A DNA stretch of 36,359 nucleotides from Sphingomonadales bacterium (GTDB lineage Bacteria > Pseudomonadota > Alphaproteobacteria > Sphingomonadales > Sphingomonadaceae). This document shows positions 8,014 through 14,823 of this stretch, piece by piece (position 1 is the first letter of the stretch; each line of letters starts with the position of its first letter). Under the pieces are notes generated by a model that was not told the DNA's origin, did not search any database, and saw only the letters and a program-made list of their open reading frames with translations. The DNA lies in assembly GCA_017302615.1 (NCBI GenBank), contig JAFLDB010000020.1, forward strand, positions 1-36,359. The letters run 5' to 3'. A program made the position numbers and the translations under genes.

Positions 8014-8414
8014 GCCTTCGGCTTCGGCCTTGGTGCGGCAACCGGCTGGCGCGGCTGGGCGCCCTTGTCGACCACCAGAGTCACCACTGCCCGCGCCGGA
8101 TCGGCCCCGGCATTGACCCCGTTGTGCGGCACGCCGCGCGGCATGGTGAAGCTGTCGCCGGGTTCCAGCACCGTGACCTTGCCCTCGACATGCAATTCCA
8201 GCCGCCCACTGGCGATATAGGCCACTTCGGTGCCGGGATGGACGTGCCATCCGCTTTCGCTGCCGGGCGCGAAATCGCGGCTCTGCACGATCACCTGCTG
8301 CGGCTTTGCGCGCGGCACGTCGAGCTGGGCGTGGGTCTGCGGCCCGGCCGAAGGGGCGGCGCTGGCGGCGGCGAGGAGCAACAACGGAACGGCAAACAGC
8401 CTGGCGCGGATCAT
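8010..8414 (-). CDS. Exported cupin-domain protein
   Basis: A 134-residue protein: a cleavable signal peptide ([23 protein letters not shown]) followed by one cupin domain. Motif 1 is GWHVHPGTEVAYIASG (H-x-H-x3-E, then Gly) and motif 2 is GDSFTMPRGVPHNGVN (P-x-G-x2-H-x3-N), so both metal-binding histidine sets are complete. Secreted single cupins of this form are common, but their reactions are mostly unknown. The ATG overlaps the stop of the upstream lipoprotein gene as ATGA (8411-8414), which decides the start and indicates translational coupling. A longer open frame reaching 8648 is an overlap artefact. Confidence 0.85.
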   Translation of the reverse strand: MIRARLFAVPLLLLAAASAAPSAGPQTHAQLDVPRAKPQQVIVQSRDFAPGSESGWHVHPGTEVAYIASGRLELHVEGKVTVLEPGDSFTMPRGVPHNGVNAGADPARAVVTLVVDKGAQPRQPVAAPRPKPKA

Positions 8415-9037
8415 GGCACGACTCCTTCCAGGGGCAGGCACTTGCGAACCGGGCCGTCGGCGATGGCGCGGGCCTGCTCGTTCTGCCCCGGCCCGGGCCG
8501 GACCTGGGCGACGACACATTCCTGCTTGAGGTCGATCACGGCGAGCAGCGCGGTTGGCCGGTCGGGCCGTTCCGGGTTCTGCACGGTGCTGTTGCGCACG
8601 ATCAGCGCGGTCGGGGCAAAGGCCGTGCCCGCGCCGCTGCCGCGCCACTCGACCGTGTCGCCCAGCGTGTTGAACCCGCCCCCGGCCAGATAGGGCAAGC
8701 CCAGCGCCACCGGCTGGCGCTGCGGGTACTGCAGTTCCAAGTCGTCGCGGGCATCGCCGTAATTGATCACCACGGTAAAGCCGCCCAGCCCCTCGCAGCG
8801 CGAGACCGACCAGTCCTCGCCCCCGCCATCGTCGACCACCTTACAGTCCTTGAGCGAGGTATAGCGCGAAGTGCGGCCCGCGGCGCCGGCCGCGTCGGCG
8901 CTGTCGCTGGTGGCCGCGGCAGCGTCCTCGCTCGCCGCCGGGCTGGCCCCGCCGGTTGCGGCGGGTGCCTCGGGATCCTTGTCGCCACCGGAACAGGCCG
9001 CCAGCAGCAGGAGCGGGAGCAGGACGATTCGCTTCAT
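8411..9037 (-). CDS. Hypothetical lipoprotein
   Basis: A 208-residue protein beginning [18 protein letters not shown]: a lipoprotein signal with lipobox LAAC. An Ala/Asp/Ser-rich low-complexity linker of about 45 residues follows, then a globular part with four cysteines (KDCKV, SRCEG, QECVV, RKCLP) that could form two disulfides in the periplasm. I recognise no family. The start at MKRIVLL is chosen because the signal peptide begins there; the frame is open a few codons further upstream. Its stop overlaps the cupin start by 4 bp. A strong terminator lies only 23 bp upstream, leaving little room for a promoter. Confidence 0.8.
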   Translation of the reverse strand: MKRIVLLPLLLLAACSGGDKDPEAPAATGGASPAASEDAAAATSDSADAAGAAGRTSRYTSLKDCKVVDDGGGEDWSVSRCEGLGGFTVVINYGDARDDLELQYPQRQPVALGLPYLAGGGFNTLGDTVEWRGSGAGTAFAPTALIVRNSTVQNPERPDRPTALLAVIDLKQECVVAQVRPGPGQNEQARAIADGPVRKCLPLEGVVP

Positions 9038-9060
9038 CACCCGGCAATCCTGCCACATGC

Positions 9061-9100
9061 GAAAAGGGCCGGGAAGCGCGCTCGCTTCCCGGCCCTTTTC
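9061..9100 (-). terminator. Rho-independent terminator after rplA (perfect 18-bp stem)
   Basis: Positions 9061-9078 and 9083-9100 are perfect reverse complements (18 bp) around a 4-nt loop. The stem is G/C-rich inside and A/T at its foot (GAAAAGGG / CCCTTTTC), so it carries a U run in either direction. It lies 25 bp after the rplA stop and should end the secE-nusG-rplK-rplA transcript. Confidence 0.9.
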
Positions 9101-9125
9101 ATGTGCCTTGCGGCAGCGCAGTCGC

Positions 9126-9827
9126 TTACGCGCCCTGCACTTCGGTCAGGTCGATCTTCAGGCCCGGGCCCATCGACGAGCTGAGGCCGATCTTGCGGAC
9201 GTACTTGCCCTTGGCGCCGGCCGGCTTGGCCTTGACCACGGCATCGACGAACGCGTCGAAGTTGGCCTTCAGCGCTTCGTTCGAGAACGACAGCTTGCCG
9301 ATCCCGCCGTGGATGATCCCGGCCTTTTCGACGCGGAATTCGATCTGGCCGCCCTTGGCAGCCTTGACCGCTTCGGCGACGTTCGGGGTGACGGTGCCCA
9401 GCTTCGGGTTCGGCATCAGGCCCTTGGGCCCCAGCACCTTGCCGAGACGGCCGACCAGACCCATCATGTCCGGCGTGGCGATCACGCGGCCATAATCGAG
9501 GTTGCCGGCCTGCATGTCTTCCAGCAGGTCTTCGGCACCGACCTTGTCGGCCCCGGCAGCCAGGGCCGCTTCGGCCTTGTCGCCGCGGGCGAAGACCGCA
9601 ACCTTGACGTCCTTGCCGGTGCCCGAGGGCAGCACGACCATGCCGCGGACCATCTGGTCGGCGTGGCGCGGATCGACGCCGAGGTTCAGCGACACTTCCA
9701 GGCTCTCGTCGAACTTGGTGGTCTTGAGGTCCTTGAGCAGCTGGATCGCGGCTTCAACGCCGTGGAGCTGCTGGTTGTCGCCCAGCTTTTCGGCCAGCGA
9801 CTTCTGCTTCTTGGTCTGCTTTGCCAT
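9126..9827 (-). CDS. rplA: 50S ribosomal protein L1
   Basis: A 233-residue protein starting [17 protein letters not shown], with the L1 signature around [27 protein letters not shown] and [14 protein letters not shown]. It forms the L1 stalk of the large subunit at the E site, and in many bacteria it represses its own operon by binding the rplK leader. The start at 9827 is chosen from family length and from GGAGGG eight bases upstream, although the frame opens 18 nt earlier. It starts 4 nt after the rplK stop. A perfect hairpin terminator follows the stop. Confidence 0.98.
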   Translation of the reverse strand: MAKQTKKQKSLAEKLGDNQQLHGVEAAIQLLKDLKTTKFDESLEVSLNLGVDPRHADQMVRGMVVLPSGTGKDVKVAVFARGDKAEAALAAGADKVGAEDLLEDMQAGNLDYGRVIATPDMMGLVGRLGKVLGPKGLMPNPKLGTVTPNVAEAVKAAKGGQIEFRVEKAGIIHGGIGKLSFSNEALKANFDAFVDAVVKAKPAGAKGKYVRKIGLSSSMGPGLKIDLTEVQGA

Positions 9828-9831
9828 GTCC

Positions 9832-10263
9832 TTAGCCCTCCACAACCTGCAGGCCCATCGAACGGGCAGAGCCTTCGATGATCTTGGTGGCCTGTTCGAT
9901 GTCGTTCGCGTTCAGGTCCTTGAACTTGGCCTGCGCGATTTCAGCCAGCTGCGAACGCTTGATCGTTCCGGCCGAAACCTTGCCCGGCTCCTTCGAGCCC
10001 GACTTGAGGTTGGCGGCCTTCTTGATCAGGAACGAAGCCGGGGGCGTCTTGGTGACAAAGGTGAAGCTGCGATCCGCATAGACCGTGATGATGGTCGGGA
10101 TCGGCATGCCCTTTTCCATCTCCTGCGTGGCGGCATTGAACGCCTTGCAGAATTCCATGATGTTCACGCCGCGCTGACCCAGCGCAGGGCCGATCGGCGG
10201 CGAGGGCGTGGCAGAGCCCGCGGGCACCTGCAGCTTGATATAGCCTTCAATTTTCTTGGCCAC
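9832..10263 (-). CDS. rplK: 50S ribosomal protein L11 (GTG start)
   Basis: A 143-residue protein ([15 protein letters not shown]..., [24 protein letters not shown]) covering the whole L11 family, with the N-terminal domain that binds translation factors and the C-terminal rRNA-binding domain. I place the start at the GTG at 10263 because AGGAGG (minus strand, 10275-10270) lies 6 nt upstream and the protein then begins at the usual family position. The ATG at 10296 would add 11 atypical residues and would bury the SD inside the gene. L11 is needed for RelA activation and forms the GTPase-associated centre with 23S rRNA. Confidence 0.97.
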   Translation of the reverse strand: MAKKIEGYIKLQVPAGSATPSPPIGPALGQRGVNIMEFCKAFNAATQEMEKGMPIPTIITVYADRSFTFVTKTPPASFLIKKAANLKSGSKEPGKVSAGTIKRSQLAEIAQAKFKDLNANDIEQATKIIEGSARSMGLQVVEG

Positions 10264-10424
10264 GAGGGGCCTCCTTTCTTCCTGTTGGACCGGCAAGCCG
10301 GGCCGCAGAGTGAGCGGTCAGACAAAGGGCCGGGGCCCTTCTCCCGCACGGAATCGCCCGAGTTGCCCCAAGCGAAGGCGCGCGCCTAGGCGAAGGCGCG
10401 CGCAATTGCAAGCTTTGGCTGTGC
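10264..10424 (-). promoter_or_regulatory. nusG-rplK intergenic leader with hairpins
   Basis: This 161-bp gap between nusG and rplK holds several potential RNA structures. A perfect inverted repeat AAGGGCC / GGCCCTT lies at 10325-10340. A small CCGGC / GCCGG hairpin at 10290-10301 is about 15 nt before the rplK SD. A tandem GC-rich repeat lies at 10372-10403. In many bacteria this leader carries the L1 autoregulatory site. I could not match the L1 target motif with confidence, so the regulatory role is inference from position. Confidence 0.4.
10372..10403. repeat. 14-bp tandem direct repeat GCGAAGGCGCGCGC
   Basis: Two identical 14-bp copies at 10372-10385 and 10390-10403 are separated by CTAG, 21 bp after the nusG stop. 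Because the unit ends in alternating GC, the RNA can also form a GCGCGC-paired hairpin. It could be an attenuator, a recent duplication, or both. Confidence 0.7.
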
Positions 10425-10961
10425 TTACTTGACCAGCTCGACCTGTTCGAAGTCCAGCTCCACCGGGGTGGCGCGGCCGAAGATCGAGACCGAGACCTTG
10501 ACCCGGTTCTTGTCGAAATCGAGTTCTTCCACCACGCCGGTGAAGGAGTTGAACGGACCGTCCAGCACCTTGACCGAATCGCCGATCTCGTAATCGACCG
10601 AGACGTGCTTCTTCGGTTCGGCAGCGGCGGCATCGCGCGCGCCGAAATAGCGGGCGGCCTCACGGTCGGAAATCGGCTGCGGCTTGCCGCCGTTGCCGAG
10701 GAAGCCGGTGACCTTGGCGGTGTTCTTGACCAGGTGATAGACGTCGTCGTTCATGGTCAGCTTGGCCAGCACGTAGCCGGGCATGGTCTTGCGTTCGACT
10801 TGGACCTTCTTGCCGCGCTTCACTTCGGTGACGGTTTCGTGCGGCACTTCGACCGCTTCGACCAGCGCGTCGAGGCCCAGCCGCTCCGCTTCGGCAAGGA
10901 TCGCATCCTTCACCTTGTTCTCGAAACCCGAATAGGCGTGGATGATGTACCAGCGAGCCAT
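10425..10961 (-). CDS. nusG: Transcription termination/antitermination factor NusG
   Basis: A 178-residue protein starting MARWYIIHAYSGFENKV, the conserved NGN-domain opening. MPGYVLAKLTMND and the KVTGFLG segment follow in the NGN domain. A short Ala-rich linker leads to a C-terminal KOW domain (GDSVKVLDGPFNSFTGVVEEL). NusG binds the RNA polymerase clamp and couples it to Rho or ribosomal protein S10. It lies 38 nt downstream of secE in the standard secE-nusG order. Confidence 0.98.
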   Translation of the reverse strand: MARWYIIHAYSGFENKVKDAILAEAERLGLDALVEAVEVPHETVTEVKRGKKVQVERKTMPGYVLAKLTMNDDVYHLVKNTAKVTGFLGNGGKPQPISDREAARYFGARDAAAAEPKKHVSVDYEIGDSVKVLDGPFNSFTGVVEELDFDKNRVKVSVSIFGRATPVELDFEQVELVK

Positions 10962-10999
10962 GGACTATCTCTGTCTTTGTCTGTGTCGCGCCGGGCCGA

Positions 11000-11194
11000 T
11001 CAGGCCAGCGAGAGGAGGAACTGCACGGTCTTGCCGAAGACCGTATCGATGCCGAGGAAGAACACCGCGAGGATCACCATCATGATGCCCACGAAGATCG
11101 CGGTCGTCACGGTTTCCTGACGGCTGGGCCAAACCACCTTGCGGGCTTCGGCTTGCACCTGGCGCATGAATTCGCCGGGATTGAACTTGGCCAT
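11000..11194 (-). CDS. secE: Preprotein translocase subunit SecE
   Basis: A 64-residue protein of the short single-span SecE type: an amphipathic helix with EARKVVWPSRQET (the conserved KV-WPSR-ET block) followed by one membrane helix. SecE clamps the SecY channel. The gene is first in the secE-nusG-rplK-rplA run and has its own predicted promoter at 11327-11355. No terminator separates it from nusG. Confidence 0.97.
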   Translation of the reverse strand: MAKFNPGEFMRQVQAEARKVVWPSRQETVTTAIFVGIMMVILAVFFLGIDTVFGKTVQFLLSLA

Positions 11195-11268
11195 CGTGTT
11201 CTCACTCGCCTTGTCGGACCGGGGTCCTGAATTGCTTTCTGCGTCTTCCGCCTAGGGCTCATCGCCGC

Positions 11269-11287
11269 CCCGGCCAGTCTGGCCGGG
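11269..11287. repeat. 8-bp inverted repeat in the secE leader
   Basis: CCCGGCCA (11269-11276) and TGGCCGGG (11280-11287) form a perfect hairpin with a 3-nt loop, between the predicted secE promoter and the gene. It has no U run on either side, so it is not a standard intrinsic terminator. It may be a leader structure in the secE mRNA. Confidence 0.55.
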
Positions 11288-11326
11288 AGGGGCTGCGATG
11301 ATCACCGATGTCGGATGACGAAGGTG

Positions 11327-11355
11327 CATTTAGCCATGGACGGACCCGATTGCAA
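11327..11355 (-). promoter_or_regulatory. Predicted sigma-70 promoter of secE-nusG-rplKA
   Basis: On the minus strand TTGCAA (11355-11350) and TAAATG (11332-11327) are spaced by exactly 17 nt. This lies between the end of the upstream membrane protein gene and secE, and predicts a leader of about 125 nt. It is the best promoter match around the operon. Confidence 0.65.
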
Positions 11356-11372
11356 GGGAGCGCGGCGCAGGC

Positions 11373-12878
11373 TCAATCGTCCTTGGCAACCGGCCCGGTC
11401 CGGCGCGCCAGGAACCAGGTCCGACCGCTCTTTTCGATCTTGTAACCGGCCGGCATCTTGCTGGGCCAGGTCTGGCCGACGTACCACAGGTAATCGGTGT
11501 GCTTGGCCGGGTTGTAGTCCGAAATATCGATCTTGCGGCCCGCGCGGTGGTTGAGCCGGTGGAACGGATCGCGGAAGAACGGCCCCCCTTCCTTGATCGT
11601 CATCATGTGGATGCCGGGCAGGGCGAAATTGCAGTTGGTCAGCGCATCGAGCCGGACCACGGCATAGCCGCAGATGTGCTCATCCCCGTTGAAGCCCCAT
11701 TCGCGCCGTTCGGTGACGACATAGCTGGCCACCTTGGCACCCTTGGGCAGGCCCTCCAGCGCGGTCAGCGCCTGTTCGGTCTCGCGCGAATCGCGCTCCC
11801 AGTCGATCGTGGTATAGGCCAGCCGCGGCAGGAACAGCGCGAGCGATGCCAGCACGATCCAGCGGGGGGCGCGCCAGGCCAGGCACAGGCAGCCGACCAT
11901 CAGCCCGGCCGAGATCATCCGCGCATCGACCAGGTCCCCGCCGAAGATGTGGCGCGGCAGGACCAGCGAGGAGACCAGCATCATCAGCGCCGCCCAGCCC
12001 AGCTTGCCGTCCCACTTCTTGAACGCCAGCGAGCCCAGCAGCAGCACGCAGACGCCGATCGCCATGGCATAGTCGACCCACTGCACCGTGCCGCGCATCG
12101 CCTGTTTCCAGATCGCCCACTTGTAGAGCTGCGGGGCCGGGCCATAGCTGGGCGGCTTGCCGGGGTTGTCGTTGAGGATCAGCGACAGGAACGGCAGGAA
12201 CAGCGGCCAGGGGGCCACGAAAGCGCGCCACGACTTGTCCTTCGACCATTCATAGCCGAACACCAGGATGCCCAGGATCCCCCAGCCGGACACATGGCCC
12301 AGCCAGACGAATACCCCGATCGGCACGAACAGCGGCGCGCGCCACCACTTGCCGTCGAGCAGCACCCACAGCGCGAAAGCGAACAGGGCGGCGGCCTGGG
12401 CCAGCCCGAAATTGAGGAAGCCGAGGATCGCCGAAGGCGACCAGACGAACGCCAGCGCCAGCATCGAGGCCATGCCGATCCGCCGCCGCACCGCCCATTC
12501 CGCCGCCAGCAGCGACCAGGCGGTCAGCGGCGGGATGATCGCGGAAATGATCCGGCCGGATGTTTCGAGACTGAAGAACCAGCTGAGCGGCACGATCAGG
12601 ATATCGGCACCGAGATTGCCCATCCAGCGCCATTCAAAGCCGTAATACTGCTGCAGGAACGGGCTGGAATCCCGCGTCAGCATGATGTGCATCCGCGCCA
12701 GGTGGGCGGGATAGTCGACCATCTGCGGATAGGTGGCGACCAGCACCGGCAGGGCTGAAAGCAGCCCCAGCACGATCCCCAGCCACAGGAACTCGGTCGG
12801 ACCCGGCTCGCCCGCCAGCCAGCGGCGCCATTCCAAGCGCTGCGGGTGTGGCGGCTCAGGAAGGGCTTCGTGCGGCAT
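11373..12878 (-). CDS. Polytopic membrane protein, GT-C glycosyltransferase-like
   Basis: A 501-residue integral membrane protein with roughly ten hydrophobic segments between residues 28 and 370 and a soluble C-terminal part of about 130 residues. The first extracytoplasmic loop has PQMVDYPAHLARMHIM. An acidic residue just after the first membrane helix, followed by P-x-HL-A, is the position of the catalytic Asp in GT-C lipid-linked glycosyltransferases, so a role in envelope polysaccharide or glycolipid modification is likely but unproven. The gene sits between tRNA-Trp and secE, which are often direct neighbours in alphaproteobacteria. It starts 29 nt after the tRNA and could be co-transcribed. 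The SD (AAGG) is close to the ATG. Confidence 0.82.
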   Translation of the reverse strand: MPHEALPEPPHPQRLEWRRWLAGEPGPTEFLWLGIVLGLLSALPVLVATYPQMVDYPAHLARMHIMLTRDSSPFLQQYYGFEWRWMGNLGADILIVPLSWFFSLETSGRIISAIIPPLTAWSLLAAEWAVRRRIGMASMLALAFVWSPSAILGFLNFGLAQAAALFAFALWVLLDGKWWRAPLFVPIGVFVWLGHVSGWGILGILVFGYEWSKDKSWRAFVAPWPLFLPFLSLILNDNPGKPPSYGPAPQLYKWAIWKQAMRGTVQWVDYAMAIGVCVLLLGSLAFKKWDGKLGWAALMMLVSSLVLPRHIFGGDLVDARMISAGLMVGCLCLAWRAPRWIVLASLALFLPRLAYTTIDWERDSRETEQALTALEGLPKGAKVASYVVTERREWGFNGDEHICGYAVVRLDALTNCNFALPGIHMMTIKEGGPFFRDPFHRLNHRAGRKIDISDYNPAKHTDYLWYVGQTWPSKMPAGYKIEKSGRTWFLARRTGPVAKDD

Positions 12879-12906
12879 CAGCCTTGTCGATTGTCCGGAA
12901 AGGCGC

Positions 12907-12982
12907 TGGCAGGAGTGGCAGGATTCGAACCCGCGGCCCTCGGTTTTGGAGACCGATGCTCTACCAACTGAGCTACACTCCT
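12907..12982 (-). tRNA. tRNA-Trp (CCA anticodon)
   Basis: A complete 76-nt cloverleaf on the minus strand. The acceptor stem AGGAGTG pairs with CACTCCT. The D-arm region is TAGCTCAGTTGGTAGAGCA, the anticodon loop is CTCCAAA (anticodon CCA) closed by TCGGT/ACCGA, and the T-arm contains GGTTCGAATCC. The discriminator base is G, as expected for tRNA-Trp, and the 3' CCA is encoded (12909-12907). Confidence 0.97.
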
Positions 12983-12995
12983 GCAGGCGGAAGCG

Positions 12996-13024
12996 CCTCT
13001 AGAGGCTAGACTGCCTCATGACAA
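12996..13024 (-). promoter_or_regulatory. Predicted tRNA-Trp promoter overlapping the aat start
   Basis: On the minus strand TTGTCA (13024-13019) and TAGAGG (13001-12996) are spaced by 17 nt. The stretch after the -10 is GC-rich, as in stable-RNA promoters under stringent control, and the start would fall about 7 nt before the mature tRNA. The -35 lies over the aat start codon. The -10 match is weak. Confidence 0.45.
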
Positions 13025-13851
13025 GCGTGTCGCAAAGGTGCATTGAAAGAATCGCCGTGCACGGATCCACCCCGCCCGAACCGATCGACCCCGAAATGCT
13101 GCTGCTGGCCTATCGCAGCGGGGTGTTCCCGATGGCCGACGACCGCGCCGATCCCGAGGTTTTCTGGGTCGAACCGCGCCGCCGGGCGATCCTGCCGCTG
13201 GACGCGTTCCACTGTTCGCGCTCGCTGGCCAAGGTGCTGCGGCGCGGCACCTTTGCCGTCACCTGCAATGCCGATTTTCCCGCCGTGATCCAAGAATGCG
13301 CCGGGCCAAGGGCCGATGCGCAGGGCACCTGGATCAGCGGGCGAATCGAGGCGAGCTATGTGGAACTGCATCGCCGGGGCCTGGCCCACTCGATCGAATG
13401 CTGGCGCGATGGCGCGCTTGTCGGCGGGCTTTACGGCGTGGGGTTCGACCGGGTGTTCTGCGGCGAATCGATGTTCAGCCGGGTGCCGGACGCGTCCAAG
13501 GTGGCCCTGGCCTGGCTGGTTGCGGCGCTGCGCCGGGCGGGCTGCGTGCTGCTCGACTGCCAGTTCATGACCGAACACCTCGCCAGCATGGGCGCGGTGG
13601 AAATCAGCCAGGCGGAATACCTGAAGCGGCTGCGCGCGGCTCAGATGCCGATGCTGGGCGAAGCGGCGGCCTTGGGCGCAGCCTTGGGCGCGGGCGACGG
13701 TGCGGCCTTGGGCGCGTCCGACGGAGACGGCGAAGGCGAAGCGCTGGCACTGCCCGCCGGATTCGGCGCGCTGCTGGCCGATGCGGCCGGAGCCGGGCTG
13801 TCTTCCTCGCCCGGGAACTTCATCGCGCAGTCCTTGACCCAGACGTCATAG
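13018..13851 (+). CDS. aat: Leucyl/phenylalanyl-tRNA-protein transferase with aberrant C-terminal tail
   Basis: The first 210 or so residues are a full Aat enzyme: LLAYRSGVFPMAD, FWVEPRRRAILPLD, GTWISGRIEASYVELHRRGLAHSIE, GGLYGVGFDRVFCGESMFSR, and DCQFMTEHLASMGA near the end. Aat transfers Leu or Phe from tRNA to N-terminal Arg/Lys, creating ClpS/ClpAP N-degrons. The family normally ends soon after this point. Here another 70 residues of Ala/Gly-rich low complexity (ALGA repeats) continue, encoded antisense to the tail of the DUF2155 gene. The start at 13018 lacks a clear SD. The annotation is sure for the enzyme body; the tail is odd. Confidence 0.93.
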   Translation: MTSVSQRCIERIAVHGSTPPEPIDPEMLLLAYRSGVFPMADDRADPEVFWVEPRRRAILPLDAFHCSRSLAKVLRRGTFAVTCNADFPAVIQECAGPRADAQGTWISGRIEASYVELHRRGLAHSIECWRDGALVGGLYGVGFDRVFCGESMFSRVPDASKVALAWLVAALRRAGCVLLDCQFMTEHLASMGAVEISQAEYLKRLRAAQMPMLGEAAALGAALGAGDGAALGASDGDGEGEALALPAGFGALLADAAGAGLSSSPGNFIAQSLTQTS

Positions 13852-14288
13852 ACCGGGTGCTCAACCACGTTGAGGCTGGGCGAGTTCTTGAACAGCCAGC
13901 CGGAAAAGACCTTGCGCCATTGCAGCGGCTGATCGGCGGCGGCGCGTTCCTCGACGAAGACCTGCACGAATGCGCCGGTTTCCGGCGGGCTTTCCCACGG
14001 CAGGCTGCGCTCGCAAGTGGCGAGCTTGATCGTGACATTGCCGATCCGCTTGGCCTCGCCGGTTTTCAGCACCACGTCCTGCGTAGCGTTGGTACGCTTG
14101 TTGAGCAGGCCCAGGGTGGCGACGCGGTCCTTCACCGGGGTGCCGTATTCGCTTTCCACCACGGCCCCGGCCACGGCCTTGCCGGCGGCTTCCTTGGGCA
14201 CTTCGGTGGCTTCGGCATCGGCTCCGCCCTGACCCTGGCAAGCGGCCAGCAGCAGCGGAAGGGAAAGCAGGATGGCGCGGGTGCGCAT
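13641..14288 (-). CDS. DUF2155 lipoprotein with Ala/Pro-rich tail
   Basis: A 215-residue protein. A lipoprotein signal (MRTRAILLSLPLLLAACQG, lipobox LAAC) is followed by the DUF2155 domain: RVATLGLLNKRTNATQDVVLKTGE, LATCERSLPWE, and the block FSGWLFKNSPSLNVVEHPVYDVWVKDC. About 60 residues of Ala/Pro/Ser low complexity finish the protein. DUF2155 is an alphaproteobacterial periplasmic family of unknown function, often next to the NDUFA12 homologue as here. The ATG shares one base with the NDUFA12 stop (TGATG). The low-complexity tail overlaps the 3' end of convergent aat by 211 bp. Confidence 0.92.
   Translation of the reverse strand: MRTRAILLSLPLLLAACQGQGGADAEATEVPKEAAGKAVAGAVVESEYGTPVKDRVATLGLLNKRTNATQDVVLKTGEAKRIGNVTIKLATCERSLPWESPPETGAFVQVFVEERAAADQPLQWRKVFSGWLFKNSPSLNVVEHPVYDVWVKDCAMKFPGEEDSPAPAASASSAPNPAGSASASPSPSPSDAPKAAPSPAPKAAPKAAASPSIGI
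13669..13715. repeat. Three copies of GCCTTGGGCGC in the aat/DUF2155 overlap
   Basis: Exact 11-bp copies lie at 13669-13679, 13681-13691 and 13705-13715. They encode ALGA-type repeats in aat on the plus strand and APKA-type repeats in the DUF2155 tail on the minus strand, so repeat expansion has lengthened both proteins at once. Confidence 0.85.
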
Positions 14289-14677
14289 CAGGCGTCCGGA
14301 GACCAGGCCTCGTATGCGCCGTCCTTCAGGCCCTTATGAGGGCGGTGCGCATTGGGGGTGCCGGTGGGGTTGGGCGTATAGTCCGCTTCCCAGATCCGCG
14401 GCGGCGGCAGGTTCGATTCGGGCACGCCATCGAACGACCCGTGCAGCCAGCCGTGCCATTCGGCCGGCACGCGGCTGGCATCGTTGGCCCCGTTGTAGAT
14501 CACCCAGCGGCGTTCCCGCCCGGCAAAGGGATGACCCTTGGGATAGGGCTTCTTCGCCCGGTAATAGGTGTTGCCCTGGGCATCCGTGCCGACCTTCTCA
14601 CCGGTCATCGCGGAATTGAGCAGCGTGGTCACGGTCGCCCCGTTCCACCAGGTGAAGATCTTGCCGAAGAATCCCAT
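14288..14677 (-). CDS. NADH:ubiquinone oxidoreductase subunit NDUFA12 (17.2 kDa homologue)
   Basis: A 129-residue protein starting MGFFGKIFTWWNGATVTTLL. It has the family blocks VGTDAQGNTYYRAKK, RRWVIYNGANDASRVPAEWHGWLH and the Pro-rich W-E-A-D-Y-T-P-N-PTGT segment with a HRPHKG motif. This accessory subunit of complex I is shared by alphaproteobacteria and mitochondria. It is first in a two-gene unit with the DUF2155 lipoprotein gene, with a one-base overlap. Confidence 0.95.
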   Translation of the reverse strand: MGFFGKIFTWWNGATVTTLLNSAMTGEKVGTDAQGNTYYRAKKPYPKGHPFAGRERRWVIYNGANDASRVPAEWHGWLHGSFDGVPESNLPPPRIWEADYTPNPTGTPNAHRPHKGLKDGAYEAWSPDA

Positions 14678-14823
14678 GGGCGTCCGTTAGCCTTTCTTGC
14701 CCCCCGCGCGCAAGGCATGACACGCGTTGAGCTACGGACCAAGCGCCGCCGGGCATTCCGCCCGCGACAGGCCGCCCGGGTTATGACATCATCGCATCCG
14801 ATCTCTGTCACGGAGCCGCCGCC

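Noticed and set aside
13018..13020. Leaderless start for aat (TAGACT lies 5 nt upstream of the ATG)
   Set aside because: No acceptable -35 lies at the right distance, so the -10 look-alike alone is not enough.
14788..14820. TGACA...TGTCA pair upstream of the PhyH-type gene as an operator
   Set aside because: The arms are 17 nt apart and the flanks are not symmetrical, so chance is more likely than a repressor site.
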